A stretch of 64,000 bases of DNA, taken from contig JAFCIZ010000005.1 in NCBI GenBank assembly GCA_017871115.1, positions 1,906,501 to 1,970,500 on the forward strand. The letters run 5' to 3'. The first letter of the stretch is position 1, and the number at the start of each line of letters is the position of its first letter. Below the pieces are notes generated by a model. The model worked only from the letters and a program-made list of their open reading frames with translations. It made no database searches and was not told the origin of the DNA. The position numbers were made by a program, and so were the translations under genes. Source of the stretch: Cunninghamella blakesleeana. Lineage: Eukaryota; Mucoromycota; Mucoromycetes; Mucorales; Cunninghamellaceae. Of this stretch, positions 36,299-48,629 are shown in pieces.

Positions 36299-37301
36299 TT
36301 ATCTTCTCAAAGATGCAGCAGAGCCATTGTTAGTGCTTGACATGATACCTAATATATAAAAAGATAGAAAGATAAAATAAATAATATCATTAGTGAATAA
36401 AATAGAATAGTACTTTTTTATTTTTCCTTATATATTTATTTAATTATGACGAAGATTACCCATGGCTCTAGCTCTTTTAACAGCTTTAGCTAATTTTCTT
36501 TGGTTCTTTGCAGTTAAACCTTTTTTTAAAAAATAATAAAAATAATAAAATAAAGATGAGTTATTCATCTATCTTTTAAGGTACATATTTGAGTTATTAC
36601 AAATAAATAAAAAATAAAATAAACTTACCAGTCTTTTCTCTGGGCAAAATCTTGCCCATATCAGATACAAAATGAGATAAAAGTCGATAATTTTTATATT
36701 CATGAAGAGGATCTAAACCAAGTACATCAAAAGGATCTTCAGAAGGTGGATTAGGGCGACCTCGACGTTGGCGTAATTGTTCTTGATAAAGAGTATCATT
36801 TAAATCTTGAGGATGGTAAATATCACCTGCATGATGCATTTTTTGATAACGTTGTCCAACATCCTTTGGCTTTATTTTATCACCTATATTTTAGAGTATG
36901 TAATAATAGAATAATAAAAGTTTCCAAGAAAACGTCAAATTGGATCTATATTATTGTTTATTTTTATTTTTTTCATTATTGTACCTTATTTATATATATA
37001 TTTATGTGTACTTACTTGTAACTGAATTTTGAAGTAAATGTAAAGTTTCCATTTCAATACCTTTTGTATCTATTTAATAATAATAATAATAATATTGTTG
37101 TAAGTATATAAAATTATATATGTCTGGCAAATAAATAGTGTACATAAAAAAATGAATGATATATTATGCCAAATTACTTTTTGGTGCAGCTTGTGAATTA
37201 TCTTGTTTATTAACAATGGATGTAGAAAAAGTACGTGTTGTATTATTTAATAAAATACGTTGACTGTTGCGTTGAATGGATGTTTTTAAAGTGGATAACA
37301 T
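36299..37301 (-). CDS. Mitochondrial small-subunit ribosomal protein bS18m (Rsm18-like)
   Basis: Component of the mitochondrial 30S-type subunit. Exons 37178-37301, 37016-37069, 36629-36883, 36460-36519 and 36299-36348 total 543 nt, 180 residues. The N terminus is a plausible mitochondrial presequence (MLSTLKTSIQRNSQRIL, with RTFSTS). The bS18 core is at the end: YRLLSHFVSDMGKILPREKTG, spliced to LTAKNQRKLAKAVKRARAMG and then IMS, the classical S18 signature. The middle (HHAGDIYHPQDLND, EDPFDVLGLDPL) matches the fungal extension before the core. The C terminus adds a short Ser/Asn tail ending in SLRR. Five short exons all join in frame. Identity is firm; the first two exons are less conserved but fit the targeting role. 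Confidence 0.92.
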
Positions 37302-39197
37302 GATTTTATAATATATATTATATTTCTATATTTTTGTATAAAAAGAAAACAAGAGAAAGAAAAAAAAATAAAAATACAAGATTTTTTTTATTTTTTAAAA
37401 CTCCGTTTTTCATTTGGGAAAAGGTCACGTACTTGGTGCACAAGCTATAACCAATAATGCTAATTAGTGTGCATACACTATAGTATATAAAAAAATAAGT
37501 ATTGAAGTTAAATAATTACTTGATGATCATTGTTTTTCAGCTTCATGTATTCAACAATTTAATTTGATTTCGACGAGCCATTTTCAGAGATATTCAATTT
37601 TTTTTTTAAAAAGAAACGTCTTTAAAAAATATAAACTTTTACCAACACATACATCTACATATTGATGTCGTACCAGGGACTTACATTATAAGTATTAGGT
37701 CAGTTTTATGCATGAAAAACCGTGAATTTCGGAATTTTCACTGAAGAGGAATACAAAATATACTTGATAAACCATCAATAAAGAAATTTATAAAGATAAT
37801 AATAATAATGATAGTCAAAGTTATTTCCAAATAGGGAAATATACACCAAGAGTGAAATTCAACAGTAACAGGTGAGTATTCACTATCTAATAAATTATAT
37901 TTTGGTAATGGAGATAAAGTAATCTTTGGTAATGAATGTGGTTTATCAAATAAATTATACACATGGAAAAAGTGAGAATGGAAGAGCATAATAAATGGTA
38001 TTAATTATAATAATAATGATATTTTCTATTATTGTTGTTCTTGATCATAAATTAACTGTTGTTGTTTTTTTAAATAATAATAATAAAATATAATGTATGA
38101 TGTGATCCCTCCAAATGGGCAATGAATTATTGGCATATGAATACTATCAGATTAGCTTTGTGTAAATTTCAAAATTAAAAGGATTATCTAAAGTTTATTG
38201 TAAAATAGTTCGTCCACGGAACAAATATATTTCTTATTGAGGCTATAGTAGCCTAAATTCCGGTTAATGGCTTGAGATTGAAATCTCAAATAAAACATTA
38301 ACTAAAGAATTAAAAGGTCCATCCAAAGCAGTTAAAAAAATCAGAAAAGTAAAGAATTCAAGGAATCAACATCTCTACAAATACAGATCATTTCGGATTG
38401 CGATAAAAATTGCTGTTCTATGAATGATTTAGATTATGAAAAAAAAAAAGTGTAGCTAGTTCATTTAGTTCATTATTTGTTTAGTCCTTGAAATATTTGT
38501 TTTTGTTATTCTTTTTCTTTTTACAATGTATATTGTTGAGTATTTAATCCAATTATGTTACTATTTATATGTATTGAGGTAAGATTTATAGAAAAAGAAA
38601 AGATAAAAAATAGAATATGCGAATATTTTGTAGCTTTTTTTAATAAATATAATTACTACAGTATAATAACTAACTGAAATCAACTTTTCGCTTTTAATAT
38701 AACTTATAATATATAAATATATATACATATAAATTGAAATAATTACATAATATTATTAAAAAGAAAAATAATAATAAGAGTAAAGAATTAGTACTATACA
38801 AAATTGACTAGTATTTTCATTTTTTCTTGTAGTTCTCTTTTACTACTTCAGTTAATTAATATAGCTGCCATTACTTTAATGTAAATAGTAATACTCTTTG
38901 TTTTTGTTTTTTTTTTTTTTTAAAAAAAAAAATAATAGTTATTTATTAAATACAAATATATAATGTATGAAATAGAATGTAAAAAAGGTAACTAGAAAAA
39001 ACTGTGACAAAAAAACATATATTCCATTTTAAAAAAATAAAAATTAAAATTTTGGGCGGCATAAGGTTTAGTGGTGAAAAAATTCAAAGCCCGTTTTTTA
39101 AAAGAAAGCTTCCATATTTTAAAATTTCTCTCTTTCTCACTTCTTTTTTCTTTTTTCCATTAGTTTACGTATTTTTATTTGTTGATACCTTTTTTAT
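37302..39197. other. 1.9 kb divergent spacer between bS18m and STIMATE-family genes
   Basis: Contains an 83-codon minus-strand frame (37738-37989) with a hydrophobic C-terminal stretch, a 52-codon plus-strand basic frame (38268-38423), an inverted palindrome around TTGAGATTGAAATCTCAA (38272-38289), T15A11 at 38907-38932, and a GC box GGGCGGCAT at 39054-39062 before the STIMATE start. The two frames are treated as possible relics, not genes. Confidence 0.45.
38268..38423 (+). pseudogene. Possible coding relic, basic C-terminal fragment
   Basis: A 52-codon open frame ending in TGA, preceded by an in-frame stop, with codon choice and local composition unlike the surrounding AT-rich spacer. It reads LKGPSKAVKKIRKVKNSRN, then QHLYKYRSFRIAIKIAVL. 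No start codon or partner exon was found. It may be the tail of a decayed transposon protein or host gene; no family is recognised. Confidence 0.25.
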
Positions 39198-40451
39198 ATG
39201 ATCTACTCTTCAATTTATTCAAGAGATATAAATCATGATGATAATATTGATCCAGGTGGTTGTAAATTAATGGATTCCTTTGCAGTATTCGTTCAGTTAT
39301 GTCTTGCTACCATTGCTTTTTCTACACTTTTGATTAAACGACATCGAGAAAAACCTCAAAGACCTTTACCTATATAGTATGTAAAATCTTTGCCTTTTTT
39401 TTCTAAATAGTGGACATATATTAATATTAATATATGTATATTCTATATTTTTTTCTTTATTTAAAGTTTAATGGATATATCAAAACAGCTCATAGGTTCA
39501 ATATTTGTTCATTCACTAAATGTAATAGCTGCTTATCTATTTGGACTTAAACTTGAAGAAGGAGAACAATCTAATCCCTGTGTTTGGTAAATAAAGAAAT
39601 AAAAAATGACATCGATACTAATAATAATAATAATAATAATGGTGATAAATATATGAATAACAGTAATAAATATCATAGTATCAAACACTTATCTGTAAAT
39701 ATACACATTGTATTTTTAAATTTATAGGTATTGGCTAAATATATTTGTAGATACTACTTTAGGAACAGTGATTATATGGGGATTTTTACAATTAAGTCAA
39801 AAGATAACAAAAAGATATGGATTATCCGGGTTTCAAAGTGGAGTCTATGGAACACCACCTTTAAAAAAGCAATTGAAACGATGGTTGAAGCAATTAATAG
39901 TTTATGTCAGTGCTCTCATAACAATGAAATTAATCGTGGTGACTCTTTTTCATGTCTGCCCATGGATAGAAAATTTTGGTGAATGGATACTAGGATGGAC
40001 AAAAAACAATTACAAATTACAAGTAGTATTTGTTATGCTTCTTTTTCCTTTAATCATGAATATTCTTCAATTTTGGATCATTGACACCATTGTCAAACAT
40101 AATGTACATAATACTCCGATTTATTTGGATGATGCTTTGGATGAAGATATTTTAATCCCTATTTACGATAATGAAGAGGACGATTTACCTTCTTTTAATG
40201 ACGATAACAACCATTATTATTATCAGGATGAACATGATAATCAAGATAATTACAACAATATCAATCATTATCGAGATGATGATGATGACTACCATCACCA
40301 TTTATCTTCTTGGCCACTCCATCTTACAACTTTACAAGATGATGAACAAGACGCTGTTTCTTTAACTTCACATTTATCATTATTAAATCATCAACGTCTT
40401 CAAGAAGGAGAAAATAATACTTCTCATGTAAAAACAACAGACTCTTTTTAG
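39198..40451 (+). CDS. STIMATE/TMEM110-family multi-pass membrane protein (YPL162C-like)
   Basis: Exons 39198-39376, 39467-39586 and 39728-40451 total 1023 nt, 340 residues. The family block is in exon 1: GGCKLMDSFAVFVQLCLATI, AFSTLLIKRHREKPQRP, then across intron 1 YLMDISKQLIGSIFVHSLNV. CVWYWLNIFVDTTLG is restored over intron 2. Further helices lie at LIVYVSALITMKLIVVTLF and VVFVMLLFPLIMNILQFWII, about five membrane segments in all. The last 90 residues are acidic and Asn/Asp/His-rich, predicted disordered and cytoplasmic. Animal STIMATE is an ER protein promoting STIM1 activation at ER-plasma membrane contacts; fungal members are vacuolar-membrane proteins of unknown role. Since fungi lack STIM/Orai, the conserved function must be something else. 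Family call is strong, function open. Confidence 0.9.
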
Positions 40452-41089
40452 ATTTTTTTCTTTATTTTTTCTATATTTTTTTCTTTATATACTTTCGTAT
40501 TATGTAGTTATATTTATTTATTATATATATTATTTATCCTTTTATTATTATTCTGTAATGTAGAGTTTTATTACTTTTTTATTTTTATCATTAAATATAT
40601 ATATATTAATGCTATTATTTAAATGAATCATATTGACAAGATTATTTATAAATTCATCATGATAGTAATAATCAAATTGTGAATTAAAGTATATTTATTA
40701 AACTTATTAGTATATCCTTTTTTTATTACACTGAATATTTTCTATATTTATTATATATATGCTGAAATATACATCTTTTTTTCTTTTTTTCGTTTACTTT
40801 TTAGTGTGTTTCTTTTAAAGAAAAAATAAATAATAAAAAAAAATATGAAATAATATAGAGTATACGAAATAATATCAAATAGTATATAAAAAAATGAAAA
40901 ACTATGTATAAAAGTATCGAAAATGGACGGTAAAAATAAAAAAAATAAAAAATAAAATTAAATGAGTATATAAAGAGAGAAAAAAAAATAACATAATAAA
41001 TTTACGAGAAATAGAAAAAAAGGGATAAATGATAGATTTTATGTAAAATACGTTATATTTAACAAGCTGTTTCTGTTGATCTTTACTTC
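40452..41089. other. Convergent spacer between STIMATE and PP5 genes
   Basis: AT-rich 3' flanks; T-rich just after the STIMATE stop and A-rich before the PP5 stop. No coding frame. Confidence 0.5.
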
Positions 41090-41225
41090 TTAAATACCGA
41101 AAAGTCCACTATATTGACTTGCATATTGCATAGGTCGTACTTGGGGATGAGGCTACAGATACATGCAGATATAAATAAATAAATAAAAAATATAAATGTA
41201 TATGAGTAAAAAGTTTCCTTATTCA

Positions 41226-41256
<31 letters not shown>

Positions 41257-43706
41257 TATTTAAGATATCTTCATTTTCTTACCACAGCTTCAAAAGTCTT
41301 GTAATCAAGTTTCATATCGGGAGTAATATTAATTAAAGCACCCTTATTTCCAACAGAATCACTAGTTTTTCATTTATAAGATGTATAAAATATATAATTA
41401 TTATTATACTCTTTTTTTCTTATATTCGTAATTTTATCCTTATTTTTTTTCTTACCAATAGTTAGGAGCAGAGAATACAGTAACACATTTACCATCGTGC
41501 TCGATAACGTAACCATTTTCTTTCACTTCATGACTTCGAATTAACATATCTACATAATAGTATGATAAATAGAAAAATGTTAGATTAAATAGAATAAGTT
41601 TCGTTTTTTTATTTTTTTTTTATTTTTTCATTCTATAGTCATTTTATTTATTTATTTATTTTACCTAATTTATTTCTCTCCAAGAAATTCTTTGTTACAT
41701 CAGGACCAAATTGAACGCCAACACCACGTTTACTTGCACCTCTTCCTGGTTCTGGTTGTGGATCGGACCATAATAATTCACACATAAGACCTAAGTAATT
41801 TAATTAATAGATAAAATAAAAAATAAAAATAAAAATTAAAATATAGAATATTATATAAATATAATCATCGTCCTAACCTATTTTTTATCATATATATGTA
41901 TATATATATATTTGTTTTTTTACCATCATTAGGAGGTTGTTTTAATGCTAATCGATCGATCTTTCGAATATCATCCAACGTGACATCGTCTCTAGAAAAT
42001 AGACCACCATGAACCACTAAGATTTTATTTTGAATAACATGTGCTAATGGTAATGCATTAAAAGTTTCCGAGAATAACTACAAATGTATAAATAAATAAG
42101 GACAAGAAACGAATATAAATCAAAAATTATTCACAATATTAACATACTATTATGACTTTTATTATTTAATCGTTCATTTTTTTCTCTTCTTTACCTTAAA
42201 CATGAGATCACTGTATTTTGCTTTCACTTCGCCTTCAAATCCATAAACTTTATTCATATTATCAGTTTCATGGTTACCACGAGCTAAAAAGAGTCTATCA
42301 GGATAAAGAGATTTATAAGCAAATAAGGTCAAAATGACTTCTAATGAGAAACTACCACGATCTACAAAATCACCATTAAACAAATAAGCATGCTTTGAGG
42401 AAGGATAACCATTGATATTAAATATATTAATGAAATCATAAAATTGACCATGGACATCACCACATACCGTTAAGGTACCGTCTTTAGGAACTTGGATATC
42501 GATTAAAGAGGGTGCCTGTAACATATACTCACGTACAGCAAGAATAATCTAATATGATATATATAATTTAGTTTCGGTTTAGTATACATATTTACTCATA
42601 GTAATATATATATACATGTCTATGTATATTATTTATTTATTTTAAAAAAAAATCTCTTACCAAAAATGCATACTTCTTGTGAATTTTTTTTTGATCCTTA
42701 AATCTTTCTACCATTTGCTTTACAAAAGCTTCATCTACTTTGTTTGTTTCTTCATTTATTTTTGGCCCATCATAAGAACTTTCCACAGCTATTTATTTAT
42801 TTATTCAATCAAAAAAAAAAAAAAAAAAAAAGTTTAATTACTTTCTTTTCAATTATGAGCACACCAATAAACTTACCCATTGCATTTATATCCAAAGTAT
42901 CAGCCACACTTGGCGAATCATTATTGGCCTCGATAGCTTTTTCAAACTCGATACGTTTTACAATTTTTGCACATTCATCTAATTTTGCCTTAGCATCTTT
43001 ATCACCAGGAGCACGTTTAGATACCTGATTTTTTTTAAAATAAAATAAAAAAGGAACATAAATATATATAAGATCAGTCGCTATTATTATCTATCCCTTT
43101 TTTTAATATAATTTATATGTTTATTTACCACTCTCAAATCTTTTAAAGCTTCTTTAAATTTTCCTAGGGCCATATTGGCTGAAGCACGACGATAGTTAGC
43201 CTAAGTTTTTAAAAAGAGTATGGAATATATATTTTTAGTTTCCTAAGGATATAGTATTACATATATATTTATGCATATTAATATTACTTTGGTTAAAGTT
43301 GGATCAAGTTCTAAAGCAGCTTCAGCATCGCTAGATTAAAAAAAAAAAAAAAGGTACGAAAAGGTTATTCTTATTATTCAAGGGGAAAGGGAAAGGGAAA
43401 GGATATATTATAAGCATTAATATTACCTAATAGCATAACCATAGTTTTCTAGTTTGAGGTGACAAAAAGCACGATTTGAATAATACGTAGACACTTTGTT
43501 TAACTCGATAGCATCAGTGTATTTATCAATAGCTTCAGCAAATCGTTTTTCTTAACATACATTAAAAAAAATAGTTGTGTTAAAAGAATATTATTATTAT
43601 ATATATATTATTATTATTGTTATTATTATTTACCTTTAAACAATTCATTAGCTTCAGCTTTGATTTTTTCAGCTTGGGCTTTATTATCCTCAACTACAGC
43701 TGTCAT
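41090..43706 (-). CDS. Serine/threonine protein phosphatase 5 (PP5/Ppt1)
   Basis: PPP-family phosphatase with N-terminal TPR domain that docks on Hsp90 and dephosphorylates Hsp90/Cdc37 and clients. Twelve exons: 43634-43706, 43427-43550, 43288-43330, 43129-43200, 42877-43024, 42661-42788, 42195-42548, 41924-42077, 41665-41790, 41456-41549, 41283-41361, 41090-41152, total 1458 nt, 485 residues (human 499). TPR helices: [55 protein letters not shown]. Catalytic metal motifs: GDVHGQ, GDFVDRG, RGNHE, VVHGGLF, RSHEV and [13 protein letters not shown]. The PP5-specific linker [20 protein letters not shown] is also present, as is the end [16 protein letters not shown]. The basic residues expected to clamp the Hsp90 MEEVD tail (RRAS region) are there. 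Every splice restores conserved motifs; very secure. Confidence 0.97.
43382..43402 (+). repeat. (GGGAAA)n short tandem repeat in a PP5 intron
   Basis: About three and a half GGGAAA hexamers inside the intron between exons 2 and 3 of the phosphatase gene, unusually G-rich for this window. Confidence 0.8.
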
Positions 43707-44666
43707 ATTTATTTATTTTTAGTGTTTACGCAAAAAAACTTTATAAGAAAAAAAAGAGAAGAGAGAGCGAAAAAAAAAAAAGAAAAAGGAAAACAAATTT
43801 TTCTTTTAGATAAATTTTTATAGGCCAATGAAATCACAGCTTTTTGTTCCTCTTACAAAAAATGAGATCCCCTTTTTTATATATCAAGGTTGCTATGGGT
43901 AGTTGACTATTAAAAAAAACAGTAATATAATTTAATGAATAATAATAATACTATAATAATATAAAGCAAGTATAATTAATATAATAACAAAAAAGCTAAA
44001 TTTTATATTAGGTTTGGCAAGTAGGCGTAACTTTTTTTTTAGTTACGAAAAAAAAGCTGGCCCTAAAAATTTATTTTAATTCGATTTTTTTTATTTTCGT
44101 TTTCTCTCTTTTCGCTTTTCTTTCTTTCTCTCTTTTTTTATTATCCTTTTTTTGTATTCTTTTTTTGTATATTGTTATTGTTATTCATTATATATATATA
44201 TATACACTAGTATTATTTATATATATATATATATATAATTTTAAAAAAAAAAGATATAAAGAATCGCGTATTAAAAATATTAAAAAACTAAAAAAAAAAA
44301 ATATTAATATATTGTGAAATATACCTTTTGCGTTTATTCAGTTTACATCTATCAACTTTTATATAAACATCTCATATACACATTCACACACATAAAAAAA
44401 ACACATACACAAAATAACAATTTTTAATTATAAAAAATATTATACACTTTATCATCTCTTAGTGATTGTTTCATAATAGAAATCTTCTCACTTTGGTTTT
44501 ACAATTCTTATTATTTACCTTTTTTTTTTTAAAAAAAAAAAACTTTTTTATACTCTTTTACTTCTTAAAAAAATTAGACTATTTTTATTATTACCCAATA
44601 CAAATCTAATCTATCTTTAAAGTAAACAATATACAACTGCATATATATTAATACTTATATATATAA
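43707..44666. other. Divergent spacer between PP5 and LARP4-type genes
   Basis: Upstream region of both genes. Contains CT-rich tracts around 44090-44150, (TA)n near 44191-44236, T11A12 at 44520-44542 about 130 bp before the LARP4 start, and a CA/AC-rich stretch near 44370-44415. No coding frame supported. Confidence 0.5.
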
Positions 44667-45436
44667 ATGACAACATTTGATTATTCCAAAACCGCTCAAC
44701 CCTCATCTACACCAACTACTAATGTATTAAAAATGACAGATAACACTAATAATAGATATCCCAACAAAAACATGAATCATTTACCTCAAAATAATAATGC
44801 AATATTAAATCAATCAGCATCGTCAGATACTGCTACAATCACCACCACCACCACAACAACAAAAACAACAATTCATATCAATGGTACATCATCAACATCA
44901 AATAATACTTTGATAGAAGAGTCTGGAAATTCTTCTACAAATGGTTCTTCTCAATTTTCTTCTACATTGGATGATCATCATCAACAACAACAACAAAAAA
45001 TTATGCATGACCAAAATAATACCTCCAATACAGGCTCCGGTAATGACAGTGCTCCTATTGCTTCTTCTCCTGCCGCCGCAGCTCCTTGCCAACAAGCAAG
45101 TTCCGATCCAGTTCAATTATGTAAAATAGGAGATGATCATATTATGATATTATCATATATATAAATATATATATAACTCATTATTTGTTATCTAACTTCT
45201 CTTCCTTGTATATATATATATATATATATATATTTATAGCTTTTAATTTACAACGACAATTGGAATATTACTTTTCAAGGTAAATTAATAATGATAATAA
45301 TATTAAGAAAAATAATTTCAAGTAAAATAAAAAATAGATATAATAAATCGTGTGAAAATTGATTTATTTATCTTTTTTTTTTTATTACTATTTTATTTTA
45401 ATAGACAAAATTTAGCCAATGATACCTATCTTGGTA

Positions 45437-45473
<37 letters not shown>

Positions 45474-48400
45474 AAATAATATATATTGATACATTGATAT
45501 CTAATTTTTTTTTTTTTTTAATTTTTAATAACTAACCTATCTGACTCTCCATATAAAACCTTATATATTTTATAGTTTCACAGATGGATCCTGATCTCTA
45601 TGTACCAATATCGATCATAGCTAAGTTTAAACGTGTAGTGGACATTACAACGGATATAGATCTTATTGTTTCTACACTTCGAAATTCAAACGTTGTCATT
45701 GTGGATGAAAGTGGTACCAAAGTGAAACCAAATATTTCAGTACAACGTACTACTGTTATTTTAAGAGATTTACCTGAAGCAACAGAAAAGGTATGTAATA
45801 AATAGTCGTAATAAATAATTATTATAATAACAATAATAGAGAGAGGGAGAGAGAGAAAAATAAAAAGCAACGTAAGGGATTATAATTAAATATATATATA
45901 TATAAATTACATCTATAGGAAATCCATGATTTCTTACATGATATCAAATCACCATCTATTAAAAGTATCAAAAAGGAAATTGGCAATATGTGGTACATCA
46001 CTTTTGAATCTGAAGACGATGCTTTAAAAATGCTGTATGAAACTCGTGGAAAAACGTTTAAAGACTGCCCAGTGGCTGCTAGAATGAAATCCGAGCCTGT
46101 TGTTGGTAGCATGTAAATAATAATAATAACAATATTAATAATATTAATAGTGATGGTTGTAGTAGTAGTAGTAGTAGTAGTAATAAACACATAATGAAAT
46201 AATAATAGTAGTAATACTAGTTATTTACTGATAACAAACCCTCTTTTTTTCAACTTTTTTCCCTTATATTAGTCAAGCAAGAAAAACAGCAATTCAACAA
46301 GATTCTTTAAATAGTTCAACAAATGATGTTACTTCAGTAATATATAATGATACTAATCAACTTCAAAATAATACATCACCATCATCAGCAACAATATCAC
46401 CCATCCCTAATAATAATAAAAAATACCAAACTTATAACTATTATTATCCCTATAATAATAATGTACCTGTAACTCTCAATTCACATTGGTCTGGACCTAT
46501 TCCTCAACAAAATAAAAACATTCCTTATTACCCATACCAACAACGACAACCACATCAACAAAGAGAACGATATGGAAGCAATTACACAAAATCTGTACGA
46601 GGTAAATATCGATATAGAAATAGTAATCGTAATAATGATTTGACTCAGCTACAACATCAACATAATAATAATAATCATTATCAAAACAATCATCACCATA
46701 GTAACAATAGCAATAATAATAATAATGGTAATAATAGTTATAACAATCATCACAGATCAAACAGAACAACAATGACTAATAAACCGTGGTTAAATTCAAA
46801 TCAGCGATTTGATTATCATTCCAACAACGGCAATAATAACAATAATAACAATTATCATGAAAAAGTAGAACAACATAGTACTACAAAACTAACAAATGAT
46901 TTACGCCATCTTTCATTATCTGGAAATAGAACAAACTTTAATCAACAAAAAGAATTATCTATTCAAAACAATATAAATAATGATACCGATAATGACAGTA
47001 ATAAGGATAACAATGATAGTACAGATGACCAGAAAGAAGAAAAAGAAAAAGATGATGATAATAATAAAGAAAGTAATGATAACAATGAAACTGGTAATAC
47101 TACTTTACCATCAACGACTCCATCTACGAATGGAGTGTCTAGAACTACACCATATCGTACTCAACAATATAATCAACATCATCGCTCTCACCATCAACAT
47201 CACCCTTCTTACCAATTTAATACACGCACCTACCATAATCGTCACCATCATCGCCATCACCATAATGGAAAACAACAAACAGGCTCTTGGCAACCTCGTC
47301 GTCATTTAGTAACGAAACCTTATTTACATAATAATAATAATAATAATAATAATAATTATGTGTTTGGATCAAAAAGACAACAGCAGCCTTACTCTACTAG
47401 ATATATAACTACTACTACTAATACTACCGTTACCAATTTGCCACAAGTAGAAGAAACGGGTATATCAACTCAGGTTCAAAATGAAGATAATATCTCTATA
47501 GAAACAAATGATTCTATAGAAAAAAATAATTTATCTATAACTTCCAAATCATCACCCTCAGAACCAATCGATAACACATCTTCTGAACGTCTTAGCAATG
47601 ATAATAGCATTAATGAAAAAGAGAAGGAGAAGGGCGATGATCAACAAAACAAGGATAAGGGAAAAATTGATACAAAAGTAGTAGGATCATCATCATCATT
47701 ATCAACAACGGCTAACTTGGAAAAGACTTTAACTGGTACAAAACAAGTTCATCAGCAAGGATTCAACAAGTCTATTAATAAAGCAACTACTTCACTCTCC
47801 GCATCTCCTTCTTCATCCTCTACCTCTTCGACAAATAATAATAATAATAATAATAAACCAATTAACAAACAAGATTCCAATGCAAGACGAAAACAGAAAT
47901 GGGATAGGCAAAATAGCAACAACAACAGCAACATCACGAATAATAATAATAATAATAATAACAAAAAAAAGAGATATAGAAAACCATCTCAGTATAATCA
48001 ACAAAGTAATCATATATAAATATACTTAAAAAAGAAAACGCACGAAGAGTATAAAAAGATAAAATAATTACTCATGTATTTTTTTTTCTTTTCCTTTTTT
48101 CTACTTTATTATAATCATTTATTTATTTTAAATAGAAACCATTGATCTTCAATCAGGGACCTATTTCCCACCTTTACCTGGAGCAAAACTGACTCAACCG
48201 TCACTGGAAAATAATGAACAGCGAACAACAGCCAATATAGAAAAACTATCTATAGCAGATATTGTTAAATCTGGTCCTCAAGGAAAATCATCAAGCACAA
48301 CCAAACCGCTATCATCAACGATTACAACTTCATCAGCAGGATCAACAAATACAATTACTGCTACAAATACTACTACTACGACTACAACTGTAGCAGCAAC

Positions 48401-48629
48401 ATCAGCAGCAGTATCCACTCATAATGAATCCTCATCTAATTTAACATCACCTTCAGGTACTTGTTCAACTACTTCTCCAATAGATCGACATCATCAAGAA
48501 AATGGGTTTCCTTTACTATGCCCTATCCAGCCACTAATTTCCTCGGTTCCTTTTAGCTATGCTGACATGTTAAAAAAGAAGAAGGAATATCATAATGAAA
48601 CTTCAATGGTCAACGTCTCTTCCGTTTAG
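44667..48629 (+). CDS. LARP4-type La-related RNA-binding protein
   Basis: La-module protein that in animals (LARP4/4B) binds poly(A) and poly(A)-binding protein to stabilise mRNA. Exons 44667-45120, 45240-45279, 45405-45433, 45576-45790, 45919-46112, 46273-48005 and 48136-48629 total 3159 nt, 1052 residues. The La motif spans exons 2-4 (about residues 152-235): RQLEYYFSRQNLANDTYLVS, QMDPDLYVPI, DLIVSTLRNSNVVIVDESG. The RRM follows (TTVILRDLPEATEKEI, MWYITFESEDDALKML, KTFKDCPVAARMK), all LARP4-like in pattern. The N terminus is Ser/Thr/Asn-rich; exon 6 is a long Asn/His/Gln/Tyr/Arg-rich disordered region with RGKYRYRNSNRNN. The last exon has IADIVKSGPQGK and FSYADMLKKKKE. A strong alternative donor at 46602 in the same phase could skip most of exon 6. 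Confidence 0.9.
45439..45470. repeat. (TA)n run in a LARP4-type gene intron
   Basis: TA dinucleotide run in the intron between exons 3 and 4. Confidence 0.85.
46602..48005 (+). other. Potential alternatively spliced low-complexity block
   Basis: The sequence at 46599-46607 (CGAG followed by GTAAAT) is a good donor in the same phase (1) as the donor at 48006 used in the main model. Splicing from it to the acceptor before 48136 would remove 1404 nt, exactly 468 codons, and give a 584-residue protein. The block encodes Asn, His, Gln, Ser and charged runs. Because it is fully open it is probably retained at least sometimes. Confidence 0.4.

Noticed and set aside
37738..37989. Minus-strand 83-codon frame with a C-terminal hydrophobic stretch
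   Set aside because: The first 50 residues look protein-like, but the hydrophobic part is an ATT/ATA microsatellite and no splice partners or family were found. Kept only as a note.
46497..46772. Minus-strand 91-codon frame opposite the LARP4 exon
   Set aside because: Tyr/Asp/Cys repeats are the antisense of AAT/CAT codon runs; the plus strand has a conserved gene.
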